Shown one piece after another: positions 1-6,678 of a stretch of DNA of 64,000 nt. The DNA lies in NCBI GenBank assembly GCA_964453645.1, contig CAYVRJ010000007.1, positions 62,001 through 126,000 of the forward strand, written 5' to 3'. Both the position numbers and the translations under genes were made by a program. Position 1 is the stretch's first letter, and the number at the start of each line of letters is the position of its first letter. The stretch is from CAYVRJ01 sp964453645 (GTDB taxonomy: Bacteria; Bacillota; Clostridia; Christensenellales; JAWKQI01). The notes beneath the pieces were generated by a model, which worked only from the letters and a program-made list of their open reading frames with translations, did no database searches and had not been told where the DNA came from.

Positions 1-598
1 AAAGCTGTGTGATATCCTCGGGAAGACCCACTCTGCCGCAGGGATGCTGGTTTTTATCGGCAGGTGACAGATCGGAGTGTACTGTGTCGATCCAACCGGG
101 GGAGATGCTGTTCACCCGGACTTTTGAGGAGAGGCTCACTGCCAGTGCGTGAGTGAGGGCAAAGATGCCCCCTTTCGCAGCAGAATAACTCTCGGTGTCG
201 GGCTGAGACATTTTTGCTCGGGTGGACGAAATGTTCACAATGGCACCACCCTCGTTGAAGTTTAGGGACTTTACTAAGTAATAGGGTGCGGTCACTCCCA
301 CCCGCAGCACGTAGTTAAAATCGTCATACGAGCAATGGGAGAGAAGTCCGCCCTTGGAGAGGCATGCGTTGTTGATGAGAAAATCCACCGCACCAAACTG
401 CTGATGCACCTTTGATACAAAGGCAGAAAGTGTTTCTTCCTCTGCAATATCCCCGCAAAAACACAGGTCGTAACCGGAAGTGGGCAAACGATCGATTACC
501 GCCACTTTAGCCCCCTGTGCCACAAAAGTTTGTGCAACGTGTGCACCAATGCCCTGGGCTGCCCCTGTAATTGCCACAACTTTATTTGCAAATTCCAT
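1..598 (-). CDS. SDR-family NAD(P)-dependent oxidoreductase, C-terminus cut by window edge
   Basis: Translation from the ATG at 598 gives a short-chain dehydrogenase/reductase. It has the Rossmann nucleotide motif TGAAQGIG near residue 11, an NNA motif near residue 84, the catalytic Ser in NISST, and the catalytic Tyr/Lys in SYSAAKGG, followed by SPGWIDT. About 199 residues are present and the last ~50 of a normal 250-residue SDR lie beyond the window. A good Shine-Dalgarno (aggag) sits upstream of the start. The gene has its own promoter (717-745) and a structured leader. Substrate cannot be told from the sequence; SDRs act in the cytosol on sugars, polyols, acyl or steroid alcohols. Confidence 0.9.
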   Translation of the reverse strand, partial: MEFANKVVAITGAAQGIGAHVAQTFVAQGAKVAVIDRLPTSGYDLCFCGDIAEEETLSAFVSKVHQQFGAVDFLINNACLSKGGLLSHCSYDDFNYVLRVGVTAPYYLVKSLNFNEGGAIVNISSTRAKMSQPDTESYSAAKGGIFALTHALAVSLSSKVRVNSISPGWIDTVHSDLSPADKNQHPCGRVGLPEDITQL

Positions 599-710
599 TT
601 CTATCTCCTGGTGGATACACAATTCAATAAAATAACCGTCGTGACCACCGACGGTTGAAAAGCTAGTTTTTAGCTAGTTAGGAGCTCACCGTCTTGGGTG
701 CACCTCCACT
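599..710 (-). promoter_or_regulatory. Structured 5' leader of the SDR gene, candidate attenuator or riboswitch
   Basis: The ~112-nt leader between the predicted transcription start (near 710) and the SDR start codon contains three short segments: gacggt (A, 688-693), accgtc (B, 650-655) and gacggt (C, 635-640), all read on the minus strand. B can pair with A or with C but not both. B:C extends to a perfect 8-bp hairpin (634-656) followed by a U-rich stretch (attttatt). A second hairpin, ggtgcacc, lies near the 5' end. This is the layout of a switch, but I recognise no known aptamer class. Confidence 0.45.
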
Positions 711-716
711 ACACAC

Positions 717-745
717 AGTATAACCCGAATTATAAATTATGTCAA
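717..745 (-). promoter_or_regulatory. Sigma-A promoter of the SDR gene
   Basis: On the minus strand a TTGACA -35 box (740-745) and a TATACT -10 box (717-722) are separated by exactly 17 bp. The start site would fall near 710, giving the leader described above and separating this transcript from the upstream yfbR-like gene. Confidence 0.75.
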
Positions 746-747
746 CA

Positions 748-1323
748 TCAATTCAATTCATCTAACGTTAAATCAAAGCTTTCCATAAAGTTTTTCAAAA
801 AATATTGCACCTCGGGTAATGGGTTTGACTCAAGAGCTTTTGTAATGGAATCGTTGGCACGAATAAACTCCTTGTTGCCGGCTTTCAGCTCTTCCCGGCA
901 CTTGATTAAGGCGCAAAGTTTGTCGGCAGATTTGAGCAGGGCGTATTCATAACTTGTCTTATCCACGTGGACTAAAGAGGCGTATTCGTCCCTTAACTCG
1001 CCGGGCAGCATGCCGATTAACTTTTGTTCGGCCATGTGTTCGATTTCCTTGTATGCCGAAGATATTTCGGGGTTGAAGTATTTCACAGGGGTGGCCAAAT
1101 CCCCGGTGATGACTTCGCTAATCTCGTGGTATAGGGCATATACGGCAACGCGTTCGGGGTTGCTGTTGCCGCCAAAGATTTTGTTGTGGATGGTACACAG
1201 GGCGTGGGCGATGATGGCGCACTGGCAGGTGTGTTCGGCGATGTTTTCCTTTTCGGTGTTGCGCATGATGTTCCAGCGGAAGATATATTTCATTTTAGAG
1301 AGGTATGCAAAAAAGTGGCTCAT
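748..1323 (-). CDS. YfbR-type HD-domain 5'-deoxynucleotidase, with HE in place of HD
   Basis: The 191-residue protein closely follows E. coli YfbR along its whole length (SHFFA-LS start, RW-MRN, FGGN, TGDL-TPVKYFN, EEL-AGN). YfbR is a cytosolic metal-dependent enzyme that removes phosphate from deoxynucleoside 5'-monophosphates. Expected metal ligands are H31, H66 and D134, but the second residue of the HD doublet is Glu: codon GAG encodes E67 in YALYHEISEV. That change is directly visible and conservative in charge, so activity may persist. The start codon has a Shine-Dalgarno (aaggag). The gene is probably monocistronic, since a separate promoter precedes the next gene. Confidence 0.85.
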   Translation of the reverse strand: MSHFFAYLSKMKYIFRWNIMRNTEKENIAEHTCQCAIIAHALCTIHNKIFGGNSNPERVAVYALYHEISEVITGDLATPVKYFNPEISSAYKEIEHMAEQKLIGMLPGELRDEYASLVHVDKTSYEYALLKSADKLCALIKCREELKAGNKEFIRANDSITKALESNPLPEVQYFLKNFMESFDLTLDELN

Positions 1324-1381
1324 GGGTTTCTCCTTGACAAATTGGTGGTTGAATTGTATTATATAACAAAATGAATATTTC

Positions 1382-1495
1382 CGCTAGGGGTGTTCAGCGT
1401 TTTGCAGCGGCGTGTGTCGTTCTTGCAGATTTGCGAAGTGCTGAACTGAGATGAAACCCTTTGAACCTGTTAGTTAGAACTTTCGTAGGGAAGCG
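1382..1495 (+). promoter_or_regulatory. TPP (thiamine pyrophosphate) riboswitch aptamer, THI element
   Basis: All hallmarks of the THI box are present: the 5' strand aggggtgttc, CTGAGA at 1446-1451, accctttgaacctg at 1456-1469, and the closing cgtaggga. The ends cgct (1382-1385) and agcg (1492-1495) pair to close the P1 stem. It lies upstream of thiT and should switch the gene off when TPP is plentiful. Confidence 0.95.
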
Positions 1496-1534
1496 TTACA
1501 AGATATTTCTTAAATTCTTGTTTATAAAACCAAT

Positions 1535-1562
1535 GGGGCGGATTGTAATCTGTCCCTTTTTT
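1535..1562 (+). terminator. Intrinsic terminator, expression platform of the TPP riboswitch
   Basis: A 9-bp hairpin (1535-1556, arms ggggcggat and atctgtccc with two G-U pairs) is followed directly by a run of six or more T. It starts 40 nt after the aptamer, as expected for TPP-controlled transcription termination. Confidence 0.85.
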
Positions 1563-1599
1563 AGTGGTGATATTCATCAATATATCAAATGCATAAAGC

Positions 1600-1853
1600 T
1601 TTTTTCCATGGGCGCTGCCCCAAACCCCGTTCGTGGGCGGGCACACCCCGTAGGGGGACTACTCGTCCCCCTTTCACCCCCACGGCAGGGACTGAGTCCC
1701 TGCACCCCTTGTCGCAAAGCGAACGCTTTGCTAAGGTGTTAATTTATAAAAATAACCCCCGATTAAGAGGGGTCAAGGGGGAATCATTCCCCCTTGCGGG
1801 TGTGGGCGGAGCCCACAAAACTGGGAGTGCGGGGCGAGTAGCCCCCGAGAAGA
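1600..1853. repeat. Modular palindromic repeat cluster, copy 1
   Basis: A run of short palindromes: gggcgctgccc, gggggactactcgtccccc, cagggactgagtccctg, gcaaagcgaacgctttgc, gggggaatcattccccc, gtgggcggagcccac and gggggctactcgcccc-like ends. The same modules recur at eight other sites in the window. This copy fills the space between the riboswitch terminator and thiT. Apparent reading frames inside it are not genes. Confidence 0.85.
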
Positions 1854-1881
1854 AACGAAACATGCAGAAGGAGACATGAAT

Positions 1882-2427
1882 ATGAAAACAACTGTAAAAC
1901 AACTGTGCCTGGGCGGCCTGTGCATCGGCCTTGCCTTCGCACTGTCCTTCATCAAATTTTTGGAACTGCCCCAGGGCGGTTCGTTAACCCCCGCAAGTAT
2001 GCTGCCCCTCATGATCTTTTCCTACATTTACGGATTTAAGAAGGGTGCTGTCGCTTGCTTAGCCTATGGACTGTTGCAGCTCTTGCAGGACAACTACGTG
2101 GTACACTGGGTGCAACTGTTTGTGGATTACATCTTCGCCTTCGTGGCACTGGCTTTGGCGGGTGTGTTTAAACACACGAAGTTCAAAAAAATCAACACCA
2201 TTTTCTTAGGCATCTGCCTTGGGGTGGTGGGCAGATACGTTATGCACGTAATTTCGGGCGCTGTGTTCTTTGGCGAATACGCACCGGTGGGACAAAACGT
2301 CTGGGCCTATTCCTCTATTTACAACTCCTATGTGCTGATTGAGGGTCTGTTGTGCATCGTAGTGATGCTGCTGCCCCAGCTCCTTTCCTTTATTACGGCC
2401 AAACGAATTGAAGTCCGAGGTGAATAA
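1882..2427 (+). CDS. thiT: Energy-coupling factor thiamine transporter S component ThiT
   Basis: A 181-residue, six-helix hydrophobic protein with the ThiT signature ELPQGGSLTPASMLPLMIF near residue 30 and a C-terminal half rich in aromatic residues, matching the YuaJ/ThiT family. ThiT binds thiamine in the cytoplasmic membrane and uses a shared ECF energising module (EcfA-EcfA'-EcfT) that is not encoded here. I chose the ATG at 1882, 8 nt after aaggag, over the ATG at 1876, which is only 2 nt from it. The TPP riboswitch at 1382 supports thiamine as substrate. An unusual ~320-bp leader filled with repeats separates the terminator from the gene. Confidence 0.9.
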   Translation: MKTTVKQLCLGGLCIGLAFALSFIKFLELPQGGSLTPASMLPLMIFSYIYGFKKGAVACLAYGLLQLLQDNYVVHWVQLFVDYIFAFVALALAGVFKHTKFKKINTIFLGICLGVVGRYVMHVISGAVFFGEYAPVGQNVWAYSSIYNSYVLIEGLLCIVVMLLPQLLSFITAKRIEVRGE

Positions 2428-2455
2428 CTAGGAAAAAACTGCAAATAATAGCTTT

Positions 2456-2743
2456 ATGAGGAAATACAATAAGAAGAAGTACGAAAAAAAGCTAAATACA
2501 ATTGATAGAAAAATTGCAAGAACATACGAACAACGGCTGATCGTTTTGCAGCTCTCAGCCGCAGATAAGTTTAGACACAAGCTGGGCGTCCGCAAGAAGC
2601 GCAAATATCATGCGTTTGCGCGGGCAACCCAGCTTTGCCGCAATTTGGAGTACGTGGAGTATTTGGGCGATCTGTTCTACACCATCTACACCGACGACTA
2701 CCTGATTCAGACCCGCAAGCAAGAGGAGTTGAGAGAAGGGTAA
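2456..2743 (+). CDS. Small basic protein of unknown function
   Basis: I do not recognise this 95-residue protein. It is Lys/Arg/Tyr-rich at its N-terminus (RKYNKKKYEKKL), likely helical, and has a more acidic, aromatic C-terminus (YVEYLGDLFYTIYTDDYL). No signal peptide, membrane segment or Cys motif is seen. It starts 28 bp after thiT on the same strand and may be co-transcribed, but no strong Shine-Dalgarno precedes it. Codon use resembles neighbouring genes, which favours a real gene. Confidence 0.55.
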   Translation: MRKYNKKKYEKKLNTIDRKIARTYEQRLIVLQLSAADKFRHKLGVRKKRKYHAFARATQLCRNLEYVEYLGDLFYTIYTDDYLIQTRKQEELREG

Positions 2744-2767
2744 TATTTGTGGTATAATGGTTTTGAT

Positions 2768-2909
2768 TGGGGGGACGCTGTCCCCCTGTGACCCCCTGCA
2801 AGGGGAATGATTCCCCTTGACCCCCTTGTATTATTATTGAATTTATGGACAAGGGGTGCAGGGACTCAGTCCCTGCCGAGGGGCTTGGGGGCGAGAAGCC
2901 CCCGAGAAA
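2768..2909. repeat. Modular palindromic repeat cluster, copy 2
   Basis: Contains gggggacgctgtccccc, aaggggaatgattcccctt, gcagggactcagtccctgc and ggggcgagaagcccc modules. It sits in the gap upstream of the glycosyltransferase, whose reading frame is open through part of it by chance. Confidence 0.85.
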
Positions 2910-2934
2910 ACATACAACAGATGAGGTGTTTGAT

Positions 2935-3849
2935 ATGCTGTATTCGGTGGTCGTGCCGGTATTTAACGAAGAGGAAGTCCTGCCCCACACATACCAGCGT
3001 CTAAAAAACGTTTTACAAAGCATGGGCGACCACGAGTTGATCTTCGTCGACGACGGCAGCGCAGATCAATCGCTCGTTCAACTAAAAGCACTGGCCCAGC
3101 AAGACAACTGCGTAAAGGTGCTGTCCTTCTCCCGCAACTTCGGCCACCAAGAGGCCGTCACTTGCGGCCTTCGCTATGCTACGGGAGATGCCTGCATCAT
3201 CATCGATGCGGATTTGCAAGACCCACCCGAAATCTTGCCCCAAATGGCAAAAATATGGCAGAGTGGTGTGGACATCGTCTATGGAAAAAGAATTTCCCGC
3301 AAGGGCGAGAGTGCCTTTAAAAAATTCACCGCCTGGGGTTTCTATCGGTTCTTGGGATTGATGGGTGCCCAGAAAATTCCCAAGGATACCGGGGACTTTC
3401 GCTTAATCGATAAAAAAGTTGTGGATTTCTTAAACGCACTGCCCGAACAAAATCGCTTTCTAAGGGGTTTGTCCGCATGGGGTGGATTTTCCTCGCAGCC
3501 CTTTGAATTTCAGCGGGATGAGCGAAAGTTTGGCACAACCAAATATACCTTAAAAAAAATGATCAAACTCTCGGGAGACGGCATCACTTCCTTTTCCTCC
3601 AGACCGTTAAAAATTCCCATGGTGCTGGGAAGTGTTCTCATGTTTTTTTCTTGCATATATTTTGTATTATCAATCATTTTGAGCATAATAAAACTTTGGG
3701 GGTATGAAAACATCGTGTTCTCTGTTATATTTATACTGTTGAGTGCGATGCTCATCTTCATGGGTGTAATGGGCGCATATATGGCCCGCATCTACGACGA
3801 GGTGAAACAAAGACCCCTCTACATTATCAGCGAAAAAATCAATTGTTAG
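2935..3849 (+). CDS. GT2-family polyprenyl-phosphate glycosyltransferase (DPM1/GtrB/ArnC type)
   Basis: This 304-residue protein begins SVVVPVFNEEEV, typical of GT-A glycosyltransferase family 2. It has VDDGSAD near residue 40, the metal/nucleotide motif DADLQDPPE near residue 90, and two transmembrane helices near 235-255 and 268-290 followed by a short tail. That architecture matches enzymes that move a sugar from a nucleotide donor to undecaprenyl or dolichyl phosphate at the inner face of the membrane, feeding cell-surface glycosylation. The ATG at 2935 is preceded by gatgaggtg. A longer in-frame extension upstream comes from the repeat and was rejected. Donor sugar unknown. Confidence 0.88.
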   Translation: MLYSVVVPVFNEEEVLPHTYQRLKNVLQSMGDHELIFVDDGSADQSLVQLKALAQQDNCVKVLSFSRNFGHQEAVTCGLRYATGDACIIIDADLQDPPEILPQMAKIWQSGVDIVYGKRISRKGESAFKKFTAWGFYRFLGLMGAQKIPKDTGDFRLIDKKVVDFLNALPEQNRFLRGLSAWGGFSSQPFEFQRDERKFGTTKYTLKKMIKLSGDGITSFSSRPLKIPMVLGSVLMFFSCIYFVLSIILSIIKLWGYENIVFSVIFILLSAMLIFMGVMGAYMARIYDEVKQRPLYIISEKINC

Positions 3850-3868
3850 AAAGGTACAGGTTTTTTAA

Positions 3869-4981
3869 ATGGATGCAAGAATAGAAAAATTAGCAGATGT
3901 TCTCGTAAACTATTCCGTGAAGGTGGGGAAAGGTGACAAAGTGTTAATCGAGACCACCGATTGCCCCGACACAATTTCCAAAGCACTCGTTCGCAAGGTG
4001 TATGAAGCGGGGGGAATTCCCTACTACGCTTCATCGGACATGGGCGTTCGCCGGGAGCTGCTCTTAGGGCTCACCGAGGAACAAATACAAGATATGGCCA
4101 GATACGACAGCAACCGCATGCAAGACATGCAGTGTTATATTGCCATTCGGGGAGTGAACAACACGTCCGAGCTGGGGGATGTGCCCCCCAAGAAGATGGA
4201 GTTATATCAATCCATCTATCAAAAACAGGTGCACACCGACCTGCGGGTGAAGAAAACCCGGTGGGTGGTAACTCGGTATCCCAACCCCTCCATGGCCCAG
4301 CACGCAACCATGTCTACCGAGGCATTTACGGACTTTTATTTTAAAGTGTGCACACTGGATTATCACAAGATGGACACCGCCATGGATGCACTGCTTAGAA
4401 GAATGCGGGATGCGGACTTAGTGCGTATCACGGGCAAGGACACCGATCTTTCTTTTTCCATTTTAGGCATTCCGGCTAAAAAGTGTTCGGGAGGGTCCAA
4501 CATCCCCGACGGAGAGATTTATACCGCACCTGTGCGGGATTCTGTCAACGGATATATCACCTTTAACACACCCAGTGTGGAACAAGGTTTTAAGTTTGAA
4601 AACATACGGTTTGAGATGGTGGACGGCAAGATTATCAATGCAACGGCCAACAACACCGAGCGTTTAAACGAGATACTCAACACAGACGAGGGAGCCAGAT
4701 ATTTTGGGGAGTTTTCCTTTGGCATCAACCCATATATTTTAAATCCCATGTTAGACACACTGTTCGACGAAAAGATTGCTGGGTCCATTCATTTGACGCC
4801 GGGCAGTTCCTACGAAGAGGCGGACAACGGCAACCGAAGTGCTGTGCACTGGGATTTGGTGTTTATTCAGCGGCCTGAGTTTGGTGGGGGGGAGATTTGG
4901 TTTGACGATGAGCTGATTCGCAAGAACGGACGGTTTGTGCCCGACTATCTCCACTGCCTGAATTCCGAGAATTTAAAGTAG
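3869..4981 (+). CDS. M29-family metallo-aminopeptidase (AmpS/aminopeptidase T type)
   Basis: The 370-residue length and sequence fit peptidase family M29, cytosolic dimeric aminopeptidases with two metal ions. Recognisable parts are the N-terminal KLADVLVNYSVKVGKGDKVLIE, the NIPDGEIYTAPVRDSVNGY block supplying a glutamate ligand, the GARYFGEFSFGINP block, and the C-terminal HLTPGSSYEEADNGNRSAVHWDLVF region with histidine and aspartate ligands. It trims N-terminal amino acids from peptides. The gene follows the glycosyltransferase by 19 bp and may share its transcript. A repeat cluster follows it. Confidence 0.88.
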   Translation: MDARIEKLADVLVNYSVKVGKGDKVLIETTDCPDTISKALVRKVYEAGGIPYYASSDMGVRRELLLGLTEEQIQDMARYDSNRMQDMQCYIAIRGVNNTSELGDVPPKKMELYQSIYQKQVHTDLRVKKTRWVVTRYPNPSMAQHATMSTEAFTDFYFKVCTLDYHKMDTAMDALLRRMRDADLVRITGKDTDLSFSILGIPAKKCSGGSNIPDGEIYTAPVRDSVNGYITFNTPSVEQGFKFENIRFEMVDGKIINATANNTERLNEILNTDEGARYFGEFSFGINPYILNPMLDTLFDEKIAGSIHLTPGSSYEEADNGNRSAVHWDLVFIQRPEFGGGEIWFDDELIRKNGRFVPDYLHCLNSENLK

Positions 4982-4984
4982 GTT

Positions 4985-5184
4985 TTTTATGCTTGGGGTT
5001 CCACCCCAAACCCCGCCAAAGGATATTTTTGAAAAAATACCCTTTGGAAACCCAAAAACCTTTTGTCGCAAAGCGTTCGCTTTGCTAAGGTATTTTATAT
5101 ATTAACCCATACAAGGGGTGCAGGGACTCAGTCCCTGCCTAGGGGGTTCAAAGGGGGACGAGTAGTCCCCCTTGCAGGATTTGA
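4985..5184. repeat. Modular palindromic repeat cluster, copy 3
   Basis: Contains ggggttccacccc, a longer ccaaaggata...taccctttgg hairpin, gcaaagcgttcgctttgc, gcagggactcagtccctgc and gggggacgagtagtccccc. It fills most of the 317-bp gap between the M29 peptidase and the DUF1858-hydF promoter; no gene is seen here. Confidence 0.85.
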
Positions 5185-5215
5185 CCTACCCCCAAAAAGC
5201 AACCTTCGTGAAAAC

Positions 5216-5243
5216 TTGACGAAATTCAGCGAAAGGGTATAAT
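5216..5243 (+). promoter_or_regulatory. Sigma-A promoter of the DUF1858-hydF operon
   Basis: TTGACG (5216-5221), a 16-bp spacer, and TATAAT (5238-5243). The first gene starts 55 bp downstream. Confidence 0.75.
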
Positions 5244-5298
5244 ATAAGTGTATACATGTGAATAATACAATAAGTACTACGTTAGGAGATATTTAACA

Positions 5299-5496
5299 AT
5301 GGCAAAAGTGACAAAAGATATGATTATCATGGACGTGCTCCGCATGGACGAAGGCACAGCACCCATTTTTATGCAAGCCGGTATGCACTGCTTGGGCTGC
5401 CCCTCCGCTTCGGGTGAATCCATCGAACAGGCGTGCATGGTGCACGGCATCGATTCAGACAAACTCATCGACGAACTCAACGCATATTTAAGCTAA
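5299..5496 (+). CDS. DUF1858 (hybrid-cluster-protein-associated redox disulfide) protein
   Basis: A 65-residue single-domain protein matching DUF1858: an N-terminal ITKDM-I-DVL-type segment (here VTKDMIIMDVLRMDEGTAPIF), then GMHCLGCPSASGESIEQAC with a C-x2-C pair near residues 33-36 and a third Cys near 46. The family is found in anaerobes, often beside or fused to iron-sulfur proteins, and is thought to form a redox-active disulfide. It has a strong Shine-Dalgarno (aggagat) and ends only 3 bp before hydF, so the two are co-transcribed. A role as redox or metal partner in H-cluster assembly is my inference. Confidence 0.85.
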   Translation: MAKVTKDMIIMDVLRMDEGTAPIFMQAGMHCLGCPSASGESIEQACMVHGIDSDKLIDELNAYLS

Positions 5497-5499
5497 AAC

Positions 5500-6678
5500 A
5501 TGCTCACAAATTTAGATCAAACACCCAACGCCAATAGACTCCATATTGGCGTTTTTGGCAGGACAAATGTGGGCAAATCCTCCGTCATCAACGCACTCAC
5601 AGGCCAGGAAATCTCCCTGGTGTCCGACGTTTCGGGCACTACCACCGACCCTGTCTATAAAGCCATGGAGATGCTGCCCCTAGGCCCTGTGGTGCTCATC
5701 GACACTGCGGGACTCAATGACACAACCGAACTGGGGCACCTGCGCCGGGAAAAAACTTTAGGCGTGCTGGACAAAACGGACGTGTGCCTGCTGGTGGTGA
5801 ACAGCACCTCCCAAGACCTAGACTTCGAGCGAGAATATATGCAACTGTTTGGGGATAAAAAAATACCCACTCTGTTGGTGATCAACGACTTTTCAACCGG
5901 GCAAGAGGGGGATTTTTCAAGCCTACACTTACCTGTGGTGAAAGTGAACCCCATCACCCGCCAGGGTATCGACACACTCATTCGAAAAATTGTGGAAGTA
6001 GCCCCCAAGGACGAAGATATTTCCCTCACCGAGGGGTTGATCGCTCCCGGGCAATGCGCCCTGCTGGTTGCCCCACAGGACATTCAAGCCCCCAAGGGCA
6101 GGCTGATTTTGCCTCAAGTGCAGGTCATCCGGGACCTGCTGGACAGGCACTGCTTGGTACACATTACAACTGCAAAAGAACTGCCCGCCATGCTTTTAGC
6201 CCTTAAAAATCCACCCCATCTAGTGATCACCGATTCCCAAGTTTTTGACTATGTGGATCAAACCATCCACAAATCCATTCCTCTCACCTCCTTCTCCATC
6301 CTGCTCTCCCGGCAAAAGGGAGACATCGGTGTTTTTGTGGAGGGAGCAAAGGCCATCGGGCACTTGCGCAGGGGAGACAAGGTTTTAATCGTGGAGAGCT
6401 GCACCCACCACGCCAAAAAAGGCGATATCGCCCGGGAAAAGCTGCCCACATGGATCGACGAATACGCCGGGGGCGGTATTAATTTTGAAAATATTACGGG
6501 GGATTTGCCAAAAGACCTTTCGCCCTATGCCCTCATCATCCACTGCGGGGGTTGCATGAGCAATAGAAAAGCCATGCTCCACAAAATTCGCAGTGCACAA
6601 CAGTCTGCCGTTCCCATTGCAAACTTTGGAACAGCCATTGCATTTCTAAAAGGTATTCTCAACAGAATTTGTTATTGA
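5500..6678 (+). CDS. hydF: [FeFe]-hydrogenase H-cluster maturation GTPase HydF
   Basis: 392 residues. The N-terminal GTPase domain has the P-loop GRTNVGKS (20-27), a GTTTDPV switch I, DTAG, and NDFS in the NKxD position. The C-terminal iron-sulfur domain has the HydF signature C301-x-H303 ... H348-C349-x2-C352. HydF is the scaffold on which the 2Fe subcluster made by HydE and HydG is assembled before transfer to HydA; those partners are not in the window. The start codon has no clear Shine-Dalgarno and lies 3 bp after the DUF1858 gene, suggesting translational coupling. The 3' end overlaps the convergent VanW gene by 7 bp. Confidence 0.96.
   Translation: MLTNLDQTPNANRLHIGVFGRTNVGKSSVINALTGQEISLVSDVSGTTTDPVYKAMEMLPLGPVVLIDTAGLNDTTELGHLRREKTLGVLDKTDVCLLVVNSTSQDLDFEREYMQLFGDKKIPTLLVINDFSTGQEGDFSSLHLPVVKVNPITRQGIDTLIRKIVEVAPKDEDISLTEGLIAPGQCALLVAPQDIQAPKGRLILPQVQVIRDLLDRHCLVHITTAKELPAMLLALKNPPHLVITDSQVFDYVDQTIHKSIPLTSFSILLSRQKGDIGVFVEGAKAIGHLRRGDKVLIVESCTHHAKKGDIAREKLPTWIDEYAGGGINFENITGDLPKDLSPYALIIHCGGCMSNRKAMLHKIRSAQQSAVPIANFGTAIAFLKGILNRICY

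Noticed and set aside
599..710. Fluoride, THF or mini-ykkC riboswitch in the SDR leader
   Set aside because: Individual bits such as a tcctaac stretch look similar but the full consensus of each class is missing.
1461..1879. Overlapping short reading frames in the TPP leader and repeat cluster
   Set aside because: They are made of repeat modules or aptamer sequence, lack ribosome sites and match nothing.
2845..2934. N-terminal extension of the glycosyltransferase
   Set aside because: It is repeat sequence in chance frame; the ATG at 2935 has a ribosome site and gives the family's normal start.
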